Assembly (NCBI GenBank): GCA_016182655.1
Contig: JACPGB010000028.1
Span: 62,001 to 126,000, forward strand
Reading direction: 5' to 3'
DNA length: 64,000 nt
DNA from: Deltaproteobacteria bacterium
Lineage (GTDB): Bacteria > Desulfobacterota > GWC2-55-46
Both the position numbers and the translations under genes were made by a program. Position 1 is the first letter of the stretch; each line of letters opens with the position of its first letter. A model generated the notes under the pieces. It ran no database searches. It saw only the letters and a program-made list of their open reading frames with translations, and was not told where the DNA came from. Positions 43,280 through 51,347 of the stretch are shown here, in pieces.

Positions 43280-44638
43280 TTAATCGTTTTTTACCTTGAT
43301 GTTATACTTCTTGATAAGGTGGTGGAGCGTCGGCCTCGTCAGCCCGAGGTCCTCGGCCATCTTGCTTACGTTCCCCTTGTGCCTGGCTATCGCGCTGTTT
43401 ATGACCTTTATCTCCATGTTCCTCCTCGCGGTCTTGAGGTCGAGCAACTCGCCCTCCGGGGAGCGGGCCTCGAGCCCGAGGTCTCCCGCGTTGACCGTCT
43501 GCCCGTCGGCGAGCGTTACGGCCCTCCTGATCCTGTTCTCGAGCTCCCTCACGTTCCCGGGCCAATCGTAATTACTTATCGCCGAGACGGCCTCGTCACT
43601 TAAATATTTGGGGCCCGGCCCGGGGGCGGCGAACCTTTTGAGGAAAGCCCTCGCCAGGAGCTCGATGTCTTCCCCCCGGTCCCTGAGAGGCGGCATCCGG
43701 ACGCTTACTACGGCTATCCTGAAAAAGAGATCCTCCCTGAAGAGCCCCTCTTTAACGAGTTTTTCGAGGTCCTTGTTCGTTGCCGCCATGACCCTTATAT
43801 CGACGTCTATTACGCCCCTTCCGCCTACCCGCTCTATCTTATGGTCCTGGAGGAACCGGAGGAGCTTGACCTGGAGGGCGAGCGGGAGCTCGCCTATCTC
43901 GTCAAGGAATAGCGTCCCTCCCCGCGCGAGCTCGATCCTGCCGGCCCTCTGCGCATGGGCGCCGGTAAAGGCCCCTTTCTCATGGCCGAAGAGCTCGCTC
44001 TCCATGAGGTTCTCCGGTATGGCGCCGCAGTTTATGGCTATGAAGGGGCCGCCCTTCCTGAGACCGTTATTGTGTATGCCCCGGGCGACAAGCTCCTTGC
44101 CCGTGCCGGACTCTCCGGTTATGAGCACGGGCACGTCGGTCGTCGAGACCTTCCTCGCTATGGAGAAGACCTCCTGCATGCAGGGGCTCGTGCCGATTAT
44201 CTCCCCGAAAGAGCTTGAGCCGAGCCGGTTCTGGAGCTCCCGGTACTCGGATTCAAGCGTGTAGACGTAGTGGGACCTCTTGAGTATCGCCTTGAGCTCT
44301 TCTATCTCTATGGGCTTTGAGAAGAAGTCCGAGGCCCCTCTGGATATCGCGTTAAGGGCGGAGGATTTGTCCGAGTTGCCGCTTACGACGAGCACCTTGG
44401 CGAGCGGGTTCGCCTGCAGGATAAGCTCAAGAAGCCTGAGCCCCTCGCTGGAATCCTCGGGATGGGGCGGCAGGCCGAGGTCGAGGGTCACGAGCTCCGG
44501 GGATTCCGCCCTCATGGCCTTCATCGCCTCTTCGGCGTTGCTCGCGAGCGTCACTTCATAGTCCCGCGACAGGGCCCACTTCATCTGGGTCCTTATCGGC
44601 TCATCGTCGTCTACTACGAGAATTCTCGGTTTTGCCAT
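43280..44638 (-). CDS. prsR: PEP-CTERM system sigma-54-dependent response regulator PrsR
   Basis: A 452-residue NtrC-type activator. The receiver domain has DDDE and the phospho-acceptor Asp53 (TLDLGLPP). The AAA+ domain has Walker A GESGTGKE and the sigma-54 contact loop GAFTGA in FGHEKGAFTGAHAQRAG. A C-terminal Fis-type helix-turn-helix (NVSKMAEDLGLTRPTLHHL) ends the protein. It lies directly after prsK, its cognate sensor. It should bind enhancer DNA and activate sigma-54 promoters such as those found before both PEP-CTERM genes here. Confidence 0.94.
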   Translation of the reverse strand: MAKPRILVVDDDEPIRTQMKWALSRDYEVTLASNAEEAMKAMRAESPELVTLDLGLPPHPEDSSEGLRLLELILQANPLAKVLVVSGNSDKSSALNAISRGASDFFSKPIEIEELKAILKRSHYVYTLESEYRELQNRLGSSSFGEIIGTSPCMQEVFSIARKVSTTDVPVLITGESGTGKELVARGIHNNGLRKGGPFIAINCGAIPENLMESELFGHEKGAFTGAHAQRAGRIELARGGTLFLDEIGELPLALQVKLLRFLQDHKIERVGGRGVIDVDIRVMAATNKDLEKLVKEGLFREDLFFRIAVVSVRMPPLRDRGEDIELLARAFLKRFAAPGPGPKYLSDEAVSAISNYDWPGNVRELENRIRRAVTLADGQTVNAGDLGLEARSPEGELLDLKTARRNMEIKVINSAIARHKGNVSKMAEDLGLTRPTLHHLIKKYNIKVKND

Positions 44639-44668
44639 ATTCTCCGGCCTTGTTTAAAGGCCCTTGTC

Positions 44669-46750
44669 CTACGGGAAACTGACGGTAAAGACCGTCCCGC
44701 CTGCCGTGCTTTCGACCTCGATCGTGCCGCCGTGGGCCTCCACCAGGTGCTTGCACTGGAAGAGGCCTATGCCGAAGCCGTTCTTTTTCGTGGTCTTGAA
44801 GGGTTTAAAGAGGTCCTTTTCTATGAACTCCCTTGGTATTCCGGGGCCGTCGTCGGAGACGGAGAGGCATGCCCTGCCGTTTTCGCGGTAGGCTCTCACC
44901 TTGACGCCGCCGTGGTCCTCGACGGCCTCGTAGGCGTTCACGATGAGGTTCAATACTACCATTTCCACCGAGTCCGGGTCAACGCTCGCAACGGCGGAGC
45001 CGTCCGAATCGATTGAGAGTCTCACGTTCTTTTTTTCGGTAAGCGTCACCTTCTGCATGGCTCTCTGCGCGAGGTCGCCAAGGTCGGAGAGCTCCTTCCT
45101 GGACTCCGTCGCCCCGTCCGGCCTTTTCGGCACGTTCGAGAGCTTTTCTATGAGCTTCTTCATCCTTGTGACGGTGCCGTCTATCGTCCTTATGGCGTCC
45201 TTCTGGAACTCGACGTTGTCCATGTTGTACTTCGCGTTCTGGCTTACGAGTGAAAGCGAGTTCGTCAGGTTCTTAAGGTCGTGCATCATGAACGCGGACA
45301 TCCTGCTGAATATCTCAAGCTCCTTCATGTCGAGTATGTCTTCCGCGAGCCTCGTGTTCTTTATCTGCACCGCCGCCTGGGTGGCGACCGCCTTAAGGAG
45401 GTCGAAGTCGTCCTGACGGTAGGGCTCCCCGGAGAGGTCAGGCCCTTGCAGGATAAAGCCTATTATTTCCCTGTCCACCGCAAGCGGGGCGCAGAGCGTG
45501 GCCCCGATGCTTCTTACGAGCTCGTCCGCCCCGTCTCCCGCCTCTTCGAGAAGGAACGGGCCGGTCCTTTCGTTCATGCGCCTGACGATGGGGTCGGAGG
45601 GCGAGAGGACCCGGAAACGCTCATCCACATCCGACTTGGAGACATAGCTCCTCGACGAAGGCTCGTAGACCCATATGAAGACCTTCGCCCCCATGGTCCC
45701 GGAGACCATCTCCGCCAGGGTGCTCTCGATTTCCGCGACCGCCACCTTCGAGCTTATCCCGTCTATGGCCTCCATCCACTTGTCCCTGAACTCGTACTTG
45801 TGCTTGTAGAAGTGCCTGTTTATGAAGAGCTGGGCCTTTCTGCGGAGCTTCGCGGTGAAAAGGAGTATGACAAGGACGAGAAAGGCGATGAAGACGAGAG
45901 GGGTGGTGAAAAACTCGTTGAAAGGGACGTTAAAGTACCTGGCCCCGTAGACAATGACCCCGGTGGCGAACAGATAGAGGCCGATTGCGAGTATGGTTAC
46001 AGAGTTGTATACAACGTACCTGGAGATGAATATGTCCACGTCCAGGAGCCTGTGCCTGACTATGAAGACGGTCATCATCATGGTGGATATGAATATGACG
46101 GCGGATGTCACGGGCAGGTTCTGAAGGTTTATCGCCGAGAAGAGCACCGCCTTGCTGGAGAGGTATATGAAAAAGGCGAGTACCGACCCGACCCCGAAGA
46201 CGATGTATTTTATCTGCCACCTCTTGGAGCCGGTCGAGGAGCGGAGCGTATTCTCGAGCTGGACGAGGACAAACATGAACCCGATTATGAGATAGGTGTG
46301 GAAGTACTTGCCGGCCTTGCCCAGCATGACCACGGGTGTTTCAAGGCTCTGGAAGGCCGCGCCCTCCACCCCCGGGATAAACGACCCCCGGAACGCCCCC
46401 AGATAGATGAAGAGGGCGGAAGCGAGCGAAGCGCCGATAAGGGCCGGCGTCCATCTCGCGAGGACCTCCCTGTAATCCGCCCTCGCGAATACGATGGAAA
46501 AAAAGAGCCATACCGGCGGCGAGAGCGCTTGTCCGATCACCGAGATGCGTAGCCCCATGAGCGTGCGCCCGGCCTCCGGATACGACATCAGCGCGACCGC
46601 GTCCCCGGCCCCGGCCAGGGCGAACGAAAACATGCCGAGTGAAAAGCTTATGTTCACCATGTGCCGCGGGTTCCGCGAAAGCGTGAACGCGCTCAAGGCG
46701 GCGCATAGAAGCGCGCTCACGACGGGCATTATGGAGAGATAATTATACAA
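44669..46750 (-). CDS. prsK: PEP-CTERM system sensor histidine kinase PrsK
   Basis: A 693-residue membrane kinase. The N-terminal third has about eight to ten hydrophobic helices. A GAF domain follows (LGATLCAPLAVDREIIGFI), then the dimerisation/phosphoacceptor region MHDLKNLTNSLSL (His490). The ATPase domain contains NLIVNAYEAVEDH and SDDGPGIP. This layout matches PrsK of the XrtA/PEP-CTERM system. It is 30 bp upstream of prsR. The stimulus is unknown. A very stable hairpin lies in its upstream region. Confidence 0.93.
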   Translation of the reverse strand: MYNYLSIMPVVSALLCAALSAFTLSRNPRHMVNISFSLGMFSFALAGAGDAVALMSYPEAGRTLMGLRISVIGQALSPPVWLFFSIVFARADYREVLARWTPALIGASLASALFIYLGAFRGSFIPGVEGAAFQSLETPVVMLGKAGKYFHTYLIIGFMFVLVQLENTLRSSTGSKRWQIKYIVFGVGSVLAFFIYLSSKAVLFSAINLQNLPVTSAVIFISTMMMTVFIVRHRLLDVDIFISRYVVYNSVTILAIGLYLFATGVIVYGARYFNVPFNEFFTTPLVFIAFLVLVILLFTAKLRRKAQLFINRHFYKHKYEFRDKWMEAIDGISSKVAVAEIESTLAEMVSGTMGAKVFIWVYEPSSRSYVSKSDVDERFRVLSPSDPIVRRMNERTGPFLLEEAGDGADELVRSIGATLCAPLAVDREIIGFILQGPDLSGEPYRQDDFDLLKAVATQAAVQIKNTRLAEDILDMKELEIFSRMSAFMMHDLKNLTNSLSLVSQNAKYNMDNVEFQKDAIRTIDGTVTRMKKLIEKLSNVPKRPDGATESRKELSDLGDLAQRAMQKVTLTEKKNVRLSIDSDGSAVASVDPDSVEMVVLNLIVNAYEAVEDHGGVKVRAYRENGRACLSVSDDGPGIPREFIEKDLFKPFKTTKKNGFGIGLFQCKHLVEAHGGTIEVESTAGGTVFTVSFP

Positions 46751-46774
46751 ATTTATCCTTTTCTGACCGGCCTT

Positions 46775-46807
46775 CCGTGCGCGGACGCACCCGGCGTCCG
46801 CGCACGG
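46775..46807. repeat. Perfect 14-bp hairpin upstream of prsK
   Basis: CCGTGCGCGGACGC (46775-46788), loop ACCCG, and its exact complement (46794-46807) lie 25 bp before the prsK start. There is no T tract, so it is more likely a leader structure or operator than a terminator. Confidence 0.75.
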
Positions 46808-46865
46808 TGACTCGCGTTACATGAAAACCGGCATGTATGCTTGTAAAATGCGAATAGATTTTTCA

Positions 46866-46894
46866 TTTACCATGTCACGGACGTATGATATAAA
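46866..46894 (+). promoter_or_regulatory. Sigma-70-type promoter of the divergent secreted protein
   Basis: TTTACC (46866-46871), 17-bp spacer and TATAAA (46889-46894) lie about 60 bp before the ATG at 46955. Confidence 0.55.
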
Positions 46895-46954
46895 AACCAG
46901 AGATGGCCGTGTGTCGACGGGCCTTGCGGCCCCCTTTCCAGAAGAGGTGTATTT

Positions 46955-48076
46955 ATGTCAAAGGTCTCCTTCAAGCTCTCTCTTTCACTGATGATCTCGA
47001 CCCTGTTCCTTGCCGCGCCTGCTTTCGCGGCGCCGACCATAAAGACGATCGCCATCCAGGACGCCTCCAACCTTGCCGACGGACAATCCATCATCATCAG
47101 GGGAAGCGGCTTTGGCGCCAAGAGCCCGGCGGCCCCGAGGGTCTGGACGAATTTTGATAGCGGCTCGATAAACCCGTCTTCGCTCGGCACCGCGTCGGCA
47201 TGGACCAGGACCGACGGGTGCTCGATAAGCTCCCAGAACCAGGAGACGAACTCGACCTACAACGTAAGGGGTGTAGTCAACACCGGCTCCGGAAGCTCTC
47301 CGAACGTCGCCCTTATAATCAACTACGCCGACGCCGCCGATTCACAGGGCTTCACAAAGACATATACTTTCGTCCGCAGGTATTATGACGACGCCGACTG
47401 GTGGAACGCGATGTCCGGCCAGTTCCATAACTACAAATTCTACAGGCTCTGGACAAACCCGGTGGGAACGACGAGCGTCTGGCCCGACTCCTACTTCATC
47501 TTCGGCCAGACCGACCCCGTTCTGAGGTTCGTTACCGAGGGGACGAATTGCAAGGCGGCCGATGACACGGATTGGGGCGCCGGCACCACCCTGCCGCCGG
47601 TACAGCAATGGTTGAGGGAAGAATACGCTGTGTCGCGCGCCAACGGCACCGGGGTGGCGAAGATGTGGTCCAACGGTACGTTAGTCAAGAATCTCTCCAA
47701 CCTCTATACGGCTTCCGGCCTCTGCGACCCGTCCCCGTACACCGACTCCTGGATTTCCCTTTCGATAGAGAACTTCTGGACCCTGGTGGCCCCGCCCGTA
47801 AACTCGTACGTCTACTTCGACGACGTCTACATAGACAACACCTGGGCGCGGGTCATGGCCGGGGACCAGAACACCTTTGACTCCTCGGCTCACAGGGAGA
47901 TACAGATACCCTCGGCCTGGAGCGACACCGAGATCACTATCACCTTGAACCAGGGGTCGTTCGCCAGCCTCAATAACACCTACATCTACGTGGTAGACGC
48001 TAACGGCAACGCGAGCAACGGCTTCAGGTTATGCACGACCTGCTTCAGGCCCCCGGCCGACTTCCAGACCCCGTAG
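46955..48076 (+). CDS. Secreted protein of unknown function with IPT/TIG-like start
   Basis: A 373-residue exported protein with a signal peptide (LMISTLFLAAPAFA). An IPT/TIG-like segment (LADGQSIIIRGSGFG) precedes a central beta-sandwich region rich in Trp and Tyr (YYDDADWWNAMSGQ, YFDDVYIDNTWARV), reminiscent of lectin or polysaccharide-lyase folds. It ends in another TIG-like tail (ITITLNQGSFASLNNTYIYVVDANGN). I do not recognise a specific family. It is divergent from prsK, and its 3' end overlaps the convergent glycosyltransferase gene by 48 bp. A role in binding or trimming the exopolysaccharide is a guess from context. No PEP-CTERM motif is present. Confidence 0.75.
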   Translation: MSKVSFKLSLSLMISTLFLAAPAFAAPTIKTIAIQDASNLADGQSIIIRGSGFGAKSPAAPRVWTNFDSGSINPSSLGTASAWTRTDGCSISSQNQETNSTYNVRGVVNTGSGSSPNVALIINYADAADSQGFTKTYTFVRRYYDDADWWNAMSGQFHNYKFYRLWTNPVGTTSVWPDSYFIFGQTDPVLRFVTEGTNCKAADDTDWGAGTTLPPVQQWLREEYAVSRANGTGVAKMWSNGTLVKNLSNLYTASGLCDPSPYTDSWISLSIENFWTLVAPPVNSYVYFDDVYIDNTWARVMAGDQNTFDSSAHREIQIPSAWSDTEITITLNQGSFASLNNTYIYVVDANGNASNGFRLCTTCFRPPADFQTP

Positions 48077-49114
48077 GCCGGAGACTTCCCGGTAGAGCCG
48101 TTTTATCGAGCTTGCGGTATTCGCCCACGCAAGCTCGCCCTTCGCGAAAGCAAAGGCGTCTTCGCCCATCTTGACGAAATCCCTCTTGAATATCCCGTTG
48201 ACCGCGTCCCTGAACCCTTTGGCGTCACCGGGCCGGACAAGTATCCCGGTCTCCGCGGTCACTATCTCGCTTATGCCGCCGATATCCGACACGATGACCG
48301 GCCTTGAAAAGGAATAGGCGAGCGGCACAACGCCTGAGGTGGTTATCTCCGTGTACGGGAGGACCACGGCGTCGCATGCGTTGAAGTAGACCTGCACCTC
48401 GTCGTCGGGTATCCACTTTCCGAATACCCTTATCCGCTCCCCGTCGGCGGCCTTGAGAAGCTCCCTGTAGACCTTCCTGTCGATCACCTCTCCGGCGACG
48501 ACGACCGTGACGTCCTTGAGCCCCTCCATCGCCTTGACGAGGTGCTCGTATCCCCTGTTCTTTCTTATCTGGCCGAAACAAAGCAGGACGCGGCCCCCGA
48601 TCGGCAGTCCCAGGGCTCTGCGCGCCGCATCCTTCGTCATCTCGTTTTTGTAAGACCCTATGAAGTTGGCGTGGTAGACCGTCGCGCTCGGGTTTTTGTC
48701 CTTGACGCCAAGGACCTCTTTCGACCTCTTTATGTCGTGCCTGCTGTGAAAGATGACCGCGTCGCAGTTGTTGTAGAACCACTTCGAGGCATCGATGTCC
48801 CTGGATGAGCGCCGGTGGGGGACTATGTTATGCATCTCCCACACTATCTTGAACCCGAGGCCGTGGCAGAAGGCGCTGAAAAGCCGCATGGTCCACGCAA
48901 ACGGAAAAACATAGAGCCAGTGGACGTGGATTATCCCGTACCCCTGCAACCTGTAAAGGAGTATCTTCAGTATGTTCAATGGCGTTGAGTAGTGAAAAGG
49001 CTTAAGCAGCCTTACGTCCACGCCCTCGCCCTTGAGGTGTTCCTTGAGTTTCCTGACGTACTCGTGCCTGCATGGCACCATCAAGACCTTTATCTTTTCG
49101 TTGTTTCGCATCAT
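48029..49114 (-). CDS. Glycosyltransferase, GT4/GT-B fold
   Basis: About 361 residues with the GT-B plan: an N-terminal acceptor domain (IHVHWLYVFPFAW) and a C-terminal nucleotide-sugar domain (LCFGQIRKNRGYEHLVKAM, VVLPYTEITTSGVVPLAYSF). The first Glu of the usual E-x7-E is present and the second is replaced, as in some WbaZ-like relatives. The ATG at 49114 is used; a GTG at 49156 would add 14 residues. It is the last gene of the exopolysaccharide operon, converging with the secreted protein gene. Confidence 0.87.
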   Translation of the reverse strand: MMRNNEKIKVLMVPCRHEYVRKLKEHLKGEGVDVRLLKPFHYSTPLNILKILLYRLQGYGIIHVHWLYVFPFAWTMRLFSAFCHGLGFKIVWEMHNIVPHRRSSRDIDASKWFYNNCDAVIFHSRHDIKRSKEVLGVKDKNPSATVYHANFIGSYKNEMTKDAARRALGLPIGGRVLLCFGQIRKNRGYEHLVKAMEGLKDVTVVVAGEVIDRKVYRELLKAADGERIRVFGKWIPDDEVQVYFNACDAVVLPYTEITTSGVVPLAYSFSRPVIVSDIGGISEIVTAETGILVRPGDAKGFRDAVNGIFKRDFVKMGEDAFAFAKGELAWANTASSIKRLYREVSGLRGLEVGRGPEAGRA

Positions 49115-49177
49115 GCCTTGCACATTGATTTGATCATATCGGAATAAAATCCGCACTACCCATATGGACCCGGGGAG

Positions 49178-50329
49178 CTACGCGCCTTCGATCAGCCGGG
49201 AGACCGTCTCTTCGAGCGCCCTGGCCTGTCGGCTTACGTCGAAGCGCCTCCTGGCTTCCTCCCGGAAGTCCTCGGTCCGCTTGCCTGACGGATTCGTCAT
49301 CTCATTTTCAATCGCCCGGGCCAGCCCCTCGCTGTCCCCGGCGGCCGCCTTCGCGCACGGGGTGCCGTTGATGACCTCACGGAGACCTATGCAATCAGTC
49401 CCGATAAGCGGCACTCCGGCGACCATCGCCTCCATCGGCAAAAGGGGGCAGGCCTCCCAGAGCGACGGCATCGCGACCACGTCGAGTCCCTTGAGCGTTG
49501 CCGATACGTCGGGGGTAAACGGCAGGAAAAATACCGAGTCGCCGAGCCCCTTTTTCACAAGATATTCCTTGTCCTCCCTTATGAACCCCCCGAAGCCGAA
49601 CGCGACGACAACCGGACGCCTCGGCAACGCCCTTTTTTTAAGACGCTCCAGCGCGTCCATCAGCACGACAAAACCTTTCTGGGACATGAAGCGCCCGAGG
49701 AACCCTATAAGGAAGACTTCCGGCCCGAGTCCGAGCTCTTTCCTCAGGTCCCTTTTCTCCGGGCGGCTGAAACGCTCGGTATCTATGCCGTTCGGGATCA
49801 CGACGAGCCTCCCCTTGCGCCTTCCGAGGGCAGGGACGAATTCGACGAGGTTCTCCTCGGCGTCATGGCTTACCGAATGTATGAGGTCTATCATGGGTAG
49901 GATGAGCGAGAGCGACTTTTTCTTCAACAGGCCCTTCGCGCCCCTGAACTGCTTCGAGAGAAAGACGTCGTGGGAGGTCATCATGTGCCGGGTGCGGGTA
50001 ATGAGCGCGGGTAGCGCGGAAGAGGCCCCGGCCATGAACCCGTTGGAATGGACGAGGTCGAATCTCCCGAAGGCGAGCGTCTTAAGCACCAGGAGCATCA
50101 GCGCCGGCCCCGAGATCCCGTCTTTAAAAGGCACGCATTCCACGTCGAGGCCCTTGAGGTCGTCCTTGAGGACTTTGAGCTCCGGCACGTCGGGCGCGAT
50201 GACCGTGATCGAATACCTCGACGGGTCGAACTTGTTGTAGACGTAGCGGATGAACGTCCTTATGCCCCCGACGGGCCAACGTACCACTATGAGGACGCGG
50301 TACTTCTTTTTTTTCAGTTCGGCTGCCAT
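49178..50329 (-). CDS. Glycosyltransferase family 4
   Basis: A 383-residue GT-B enzyme with VPALGRRKGRLVVIPNGID in the hinge, LIGFLGRFMSQKGFVVLMDAL at the start of the C-terminal domain, and the E-x7-E motif in SLWEACPLLPMEAMVAGVP. It adds a sugar to the growing exopolysaccharide repeat unit at the cytoplasmic face. Donor and acceptor are unknown. It follows the deacetylase gene by 4 bp. Confidence 0.92.
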   Translation of the reverse strand: MAAELKKKKYRVLIVVRWPVGGIRTFIRYVYNKFDPSRYSITVIAPDVPELKVLKDDLKGLDVECVPFKDGISGPALMLLVLKTLAFGRFDLVHSNGFMAGASSALPALITRTRHMMTSHDVFLSKQFRGAKGLLKKKSLSLILPMIDLIHSVSHDAEENLVEFVPALGRRKGRLVVIPNGIDTERFSRPEKRDLRKELGLGPEVFLIGFLGRFMSQKGFVVLMDALERLKKRALPRRPVVVAFGFGGFIREDKEYLVKKGLGDSVFFLPFTPDVSATLKGLDVVAMPSLWEACPLLPMEAMVAGVPLIGTDCIGLREVINGTPCAKAAAGDSEGLARAIENEMTNPSGKRTEDFREEARRRFDVSRQARALEETVSRLIEGA

Positions 50330-50333
50330 AAGG

Positions 50334-51347
50334 CTATCCTGCGTGCAGAGCGCCGGGCTTCTCGTACTTCCATTTAAGGCGCTGGAAAAATCTCTTGGAG
50401 CCCGCGCGGAGCCCCGTAAGGCGGAACATGGTCACATAGAGCGGGACCTCGTCGGCCGAGATCCTCCGGAGCGCAAACCTGTCGGCATCCGCGCCGTTCA
50501 ACCCCTCTATCGACGTTACGGCGTAAGAGAAGCCGCATTCCCTGACCGCCCTTGTCTTCTCCCCGGTTATTACAGGAGGCGTCCCGTAAGGAAAAGCGAA
50601 CCCGGGTTTAAGCCCCCTGATGAGCTTATCCACGCTCTTTTTCGAGCGGAGCAGGTCGCTTTTGAACCTCTCCACGTCGAGCGCGGAGGCTATGAGGTGG
50701 TAATACCCGTGCGCGCCTATCTCGAACCCGGCGGCGTCGAGCCCGACGGCCTCCTCCGGAGATATATAATGCGGCCTCCAGTCGAGCATCTCGAACCCGT
50801 ACGCAGCCGACGACAACCCGAGGGCCTCTTCTCCGGCGAGGACTAGCGCCTTTCTGCTGAAAGCGACTTTCGGGCTTCCCCCCCTGCCCATGGAAGACTC
50901 GTCGTGGGCCATGTTGTAAAGGGCCACGGGCGCTGGCCTTTCTCCCTCAAGGTGGCACCCGATCAAAAAAAACGTCGCGTTCGCGCCGTAGCGCCTGAGG
51001 ATCGGGGCGGCCGTCTCGAGGTTGTCGATATAGCCGTCGTCAAAGGTTATTGCAAGGAGCCCTTTCGCGCTTCCTTTTGAAAGCGCGTCTATGTATTCCC
51101 GGACGCTAACGCACCTGTAGCGTTTCGTGAATTCGGCTATCTGCCCCTCGAAGGTCTCGGGGCTTACGGCCATGCCGGTCTGCCAGACCATCGGCGCGGT
51201 CTTCCAGTCAACGGGCCTCGGGCGGACGGAGTGGTACATCAATATGGGGGTCTTCCCCCTCGACCTGTTCCACGCGATCACGAGGCTTGTGAGCCCCGTC
51301 GACCACGCGAGCCTCGCGATCATCCTCTCCAGCTTACCGATCAGCAT
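50334..51347 (-). CDS. NodB-type polysaccharide deacetylase 1
   Basis: A 337-residue protein with the NodB domain motif 1 AITFDDGYIDN and metal-binding motif 2 GAHGYYH (H-x3-H, with Gly in place of the usual Ser/Thr). There is no signal peptide. Family members remove N- or O-acetyl groups from polysaccharides or act on lipid-linked sugars. It overlaps the amidotransferase gene by 14 bp. Confidence 0.88.
   Translation of the reverse strand: MLIGKLERMIARLAWSTGLTSLVIAWNRSRGKTPILMYHSVRPRPVDWKTAPMVWQTGMAVSPETFEGQIAEFTKRYRCVSVREYIDALSKGSAKGLLAITFDDGYIDNLETAAPILRRYGANATFFLIGCHLEGERPAPVALYNMAHDESSMGRGGSPKVAFSRKALVLAGEEALGLSSAAYGFEMLDWRPHYISPEEAVGLDAAGFEIGAHGYYHLIASALDVERFKSDLLRSKKSVDKLIRGLKPGFAFPYGTPPVITGEKTRAVRECGFSYAVTSIEGLNGADADRFALRRISADEVPLYVTMFRLTGLRAGSKRFFQRLKWKYEKPGALHAG

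Noticed and set aside
45281-46552. 423-codon open frame on the plus strand across prsK
   Set aside because: It is antisense to clear kinase motifs and has Arg/Glu-rich low-complexity content typical of high-GC shadow frames.
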